This document shows positions 62,601 through 64,000 of a DNA stretch of 64,000 nucleotides, in pieces; position 1 is the first letter of the stretch, and every line of letters starts with the position of its first letter. The stretch comes from Blastomussa wellsi. Taxonomy: Eukaryota; Cnidaria; Anthozoa; Scleractinia; Plerogyridae. The translations under genes and the position numbers were made by a program. Below the pieces are notes generated by a model. It saw only the letters and a list, made by a program, of their open reading frames with translations, did not search any database and was not told the DNA's origin. The stretch is taken from the NCBI GenBank assembly GCA_947652115.1, contig OX393573.1, forward strand, positions 9,532,480-9,596,479, given 5' to 3'.

Positions 62601-64000
62601 AATTGTCATGCTGCCTATATATGGTCATGAAAGTGATTGTCTTCCCTCACCTGTACTTGACAGATATTCTGATATATGTTGAATTACATAATTTGGCTAC
62701 GTGCTTTGTTAACAATCTGTTGAAAACAATTATCCTGCTCAATCTTGCGGAATATTAAGCCAACTCAGCCTATGGCCTCGTCGGCTAATTATCAGGCAAT
62801 ATTCCGCACAATTTCGGAGGATAATTGTTTTTATTATGATTTCATTTGGTTCTGGGACCCGTTTTGGTACAACAACAATTGGTGAAACCCAGGGTGTTGA
62901 TCTTTAATTAAGCACAATCAATGTGTGGGTAACTTTTTGCCCCGGGAGGGGGGGGGGACATTTGCCCAAAAAATTCTACCAAGTTGCCTTTCTTTTGCTG
63001 CCCAAAAAATCTGATTTGCCTAAAATTTGGGGGGAGGGTGCAGCGCCCCCTGCCCCCCGGCCCGTACACCTACGATGATGCAGTCACTCTCAAGCTGACT
63101 TAGTGTCTCTCCTACTTGCTTCCTGTCATGAAATGAGATGTGACGATAGGGCTGTACCACTGGTTTGAAAAAAAAAAAACCTGACTCCTGACTGACAAGC
63201 CTACGTGCAGCCGTCTCCTATTTCCTAAAGCGGAAAAGTGATGTCTGCGAAACGGCATCGCTAATCATGTTCCAGTATCCTGCTGTTCGGGATTAACTTT
63301 AGCATAAATTATAGTTTTAATTCAAGAATTTCGCTCAATCAAATAGAATCAATTTAGAGAGCTTAGGCAATAGAAATAAAACAGAAAAACAGTACTAGCA
63401 AGACGGCTGCACGCAGGCCACCGACTGACTCACACTCTACTGACTTTGGCAGGGTATAGGAAATTGACATTTTCACCAAGTTCACATTTTCACAGAATTC
63501 AAAGAACAAGTAGCTATTTTTATATTACGTCAAGCAAAAATAATCGGGGGGGGGGGGTTCATTTAAAAGATCTAGAAAAGGCATCTGACAATCTTTGGCA
63601 TCCAAATCTATTAAGTAAAATTTACTGGTTCTAAAAATTAAATAAAAATATGTCTCACCACTTGAAGAACTGATCAAATGGGAGTCATTAACCCCATGTC
63701 CTGTGTTGTTCCTGCTTGACTGACTTCTAATTTTCTGTTGATTGACAACAGGAAATACTGATGATTCAATGTTGTTACCATATAACCCACAAACAGCTTT
63801 ACCAGTAGGCCAGGGTGAATCCTCAGTTTCTCAAATCTTACCAATGCTTACACAAACCAAAATTTATTTATCCCAGTCCTGCTCCATCTATTTACTGCAA
63901 TTTTACCCAGAATAGCACTGTCTCCATCCCGGAGATTTTCCATTTTCAAACTTATTTGAGGCATTTCAATTTTGTGTACGAACTTGCTATCTTCACTGGC
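62601..64000. other. No gene seen
   Basis: Contains poly-G runs (62,948, 63,545) and an inverted AATTATCCTGC / GGATAATTGTT pair near 62,730-62,830 that suggests another foldback element. No exon recognised. Confidence 0.35.

Overview
The window is animal nuclear DNA, most likely from a cnidarian and probably an anthozoan such as a coral. It is AT-rich with sparse, intron-split host exons. The bulk is mobile DNA: DIRS-type, BEL, Gypsy, Penelope-like and LINE pieces, piggyBac, tRNA-headed SINEs, palindromic MITEs and one large Polinton. Host genes visible are a CULT-domain (cereblon-like) gene on the plus strand, with exons near 2.8 kb and 14.5 kb, and an unidentified multi-exon gene on the minus strand between about 50.5 and 59.8 kb.

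Layout. 1-2.1 kb: partial DIRS-type retroelement (minus). 2.8 kb: host CULT exon. 3.9-4.5 kb: LINE 3' end. 5.3 kb: palindromic MITE. 5.5-12.3 kb: a BEL retrotransposon with near-identical 198-bp LTRs, sitting inside an older, unclassified virus-like gene block. 12.3-12.7 kb: a tRNA-bearing foldback. 13.7-14.1 kb: LINE fragment. 14.5 kb: second CULT exon. 15.1-15.5 kb: SINE. 18,565-43,125: a Polinton/Maverick (adintovirus-like) element. 44.7-46.3 kb: Penelope-like remnants. 46.3-50.1 kb: MITEs and dispersed repeats. 50.5-60 kb: host minus-strand gene with MITEs in its introns. 60.8-62.7 kb: decayed Gypsy pol.

The Polinton is complete at its ends: AG...CT termini, terminal inverted repeats of about 410 and 469 bp, and a perfect 6-bp target duplication, CACAAT. 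It encodes a packaging ATPase, double-jelly-roll-type major capsid protein, adenain-like protease, two tandem virion-protein paralogs, chromodomain integrase, PLA2-like protein, small basic RGG proteins, GRF zinc finger, DEDD-type exonuclease and protein-primed-type PolB. It is decayed: most core genes carry a stop, a frameshift or a truncation, and a SINE containing a piggyBac copy split its RING gene.

The main discovery candidate is that both plus-strand early-looking loci of this Polinton share one architecture. A G6-TAT-C6 element and TATA box drive a short common 5' exon ending in a splice donor. This is followed by a tandem row of paralogous alternative 3' exons, each with its own polypyrimidine tract, AG acceptor, matching phase and stop codon. 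The left array follows a RING exon (phase 1, four spliceable cassettes plus a read-through form). The right array follows a 31-codon exon (phase 0, six spliceable zinc-binding F-box-like cassettes plus read-through), and its last acceptor opens directly into PolB. I read this as a modular, alternatively spliced effector system in a eukaryotic DNA transposon/virus. The splicing itself is inferred from sequence.
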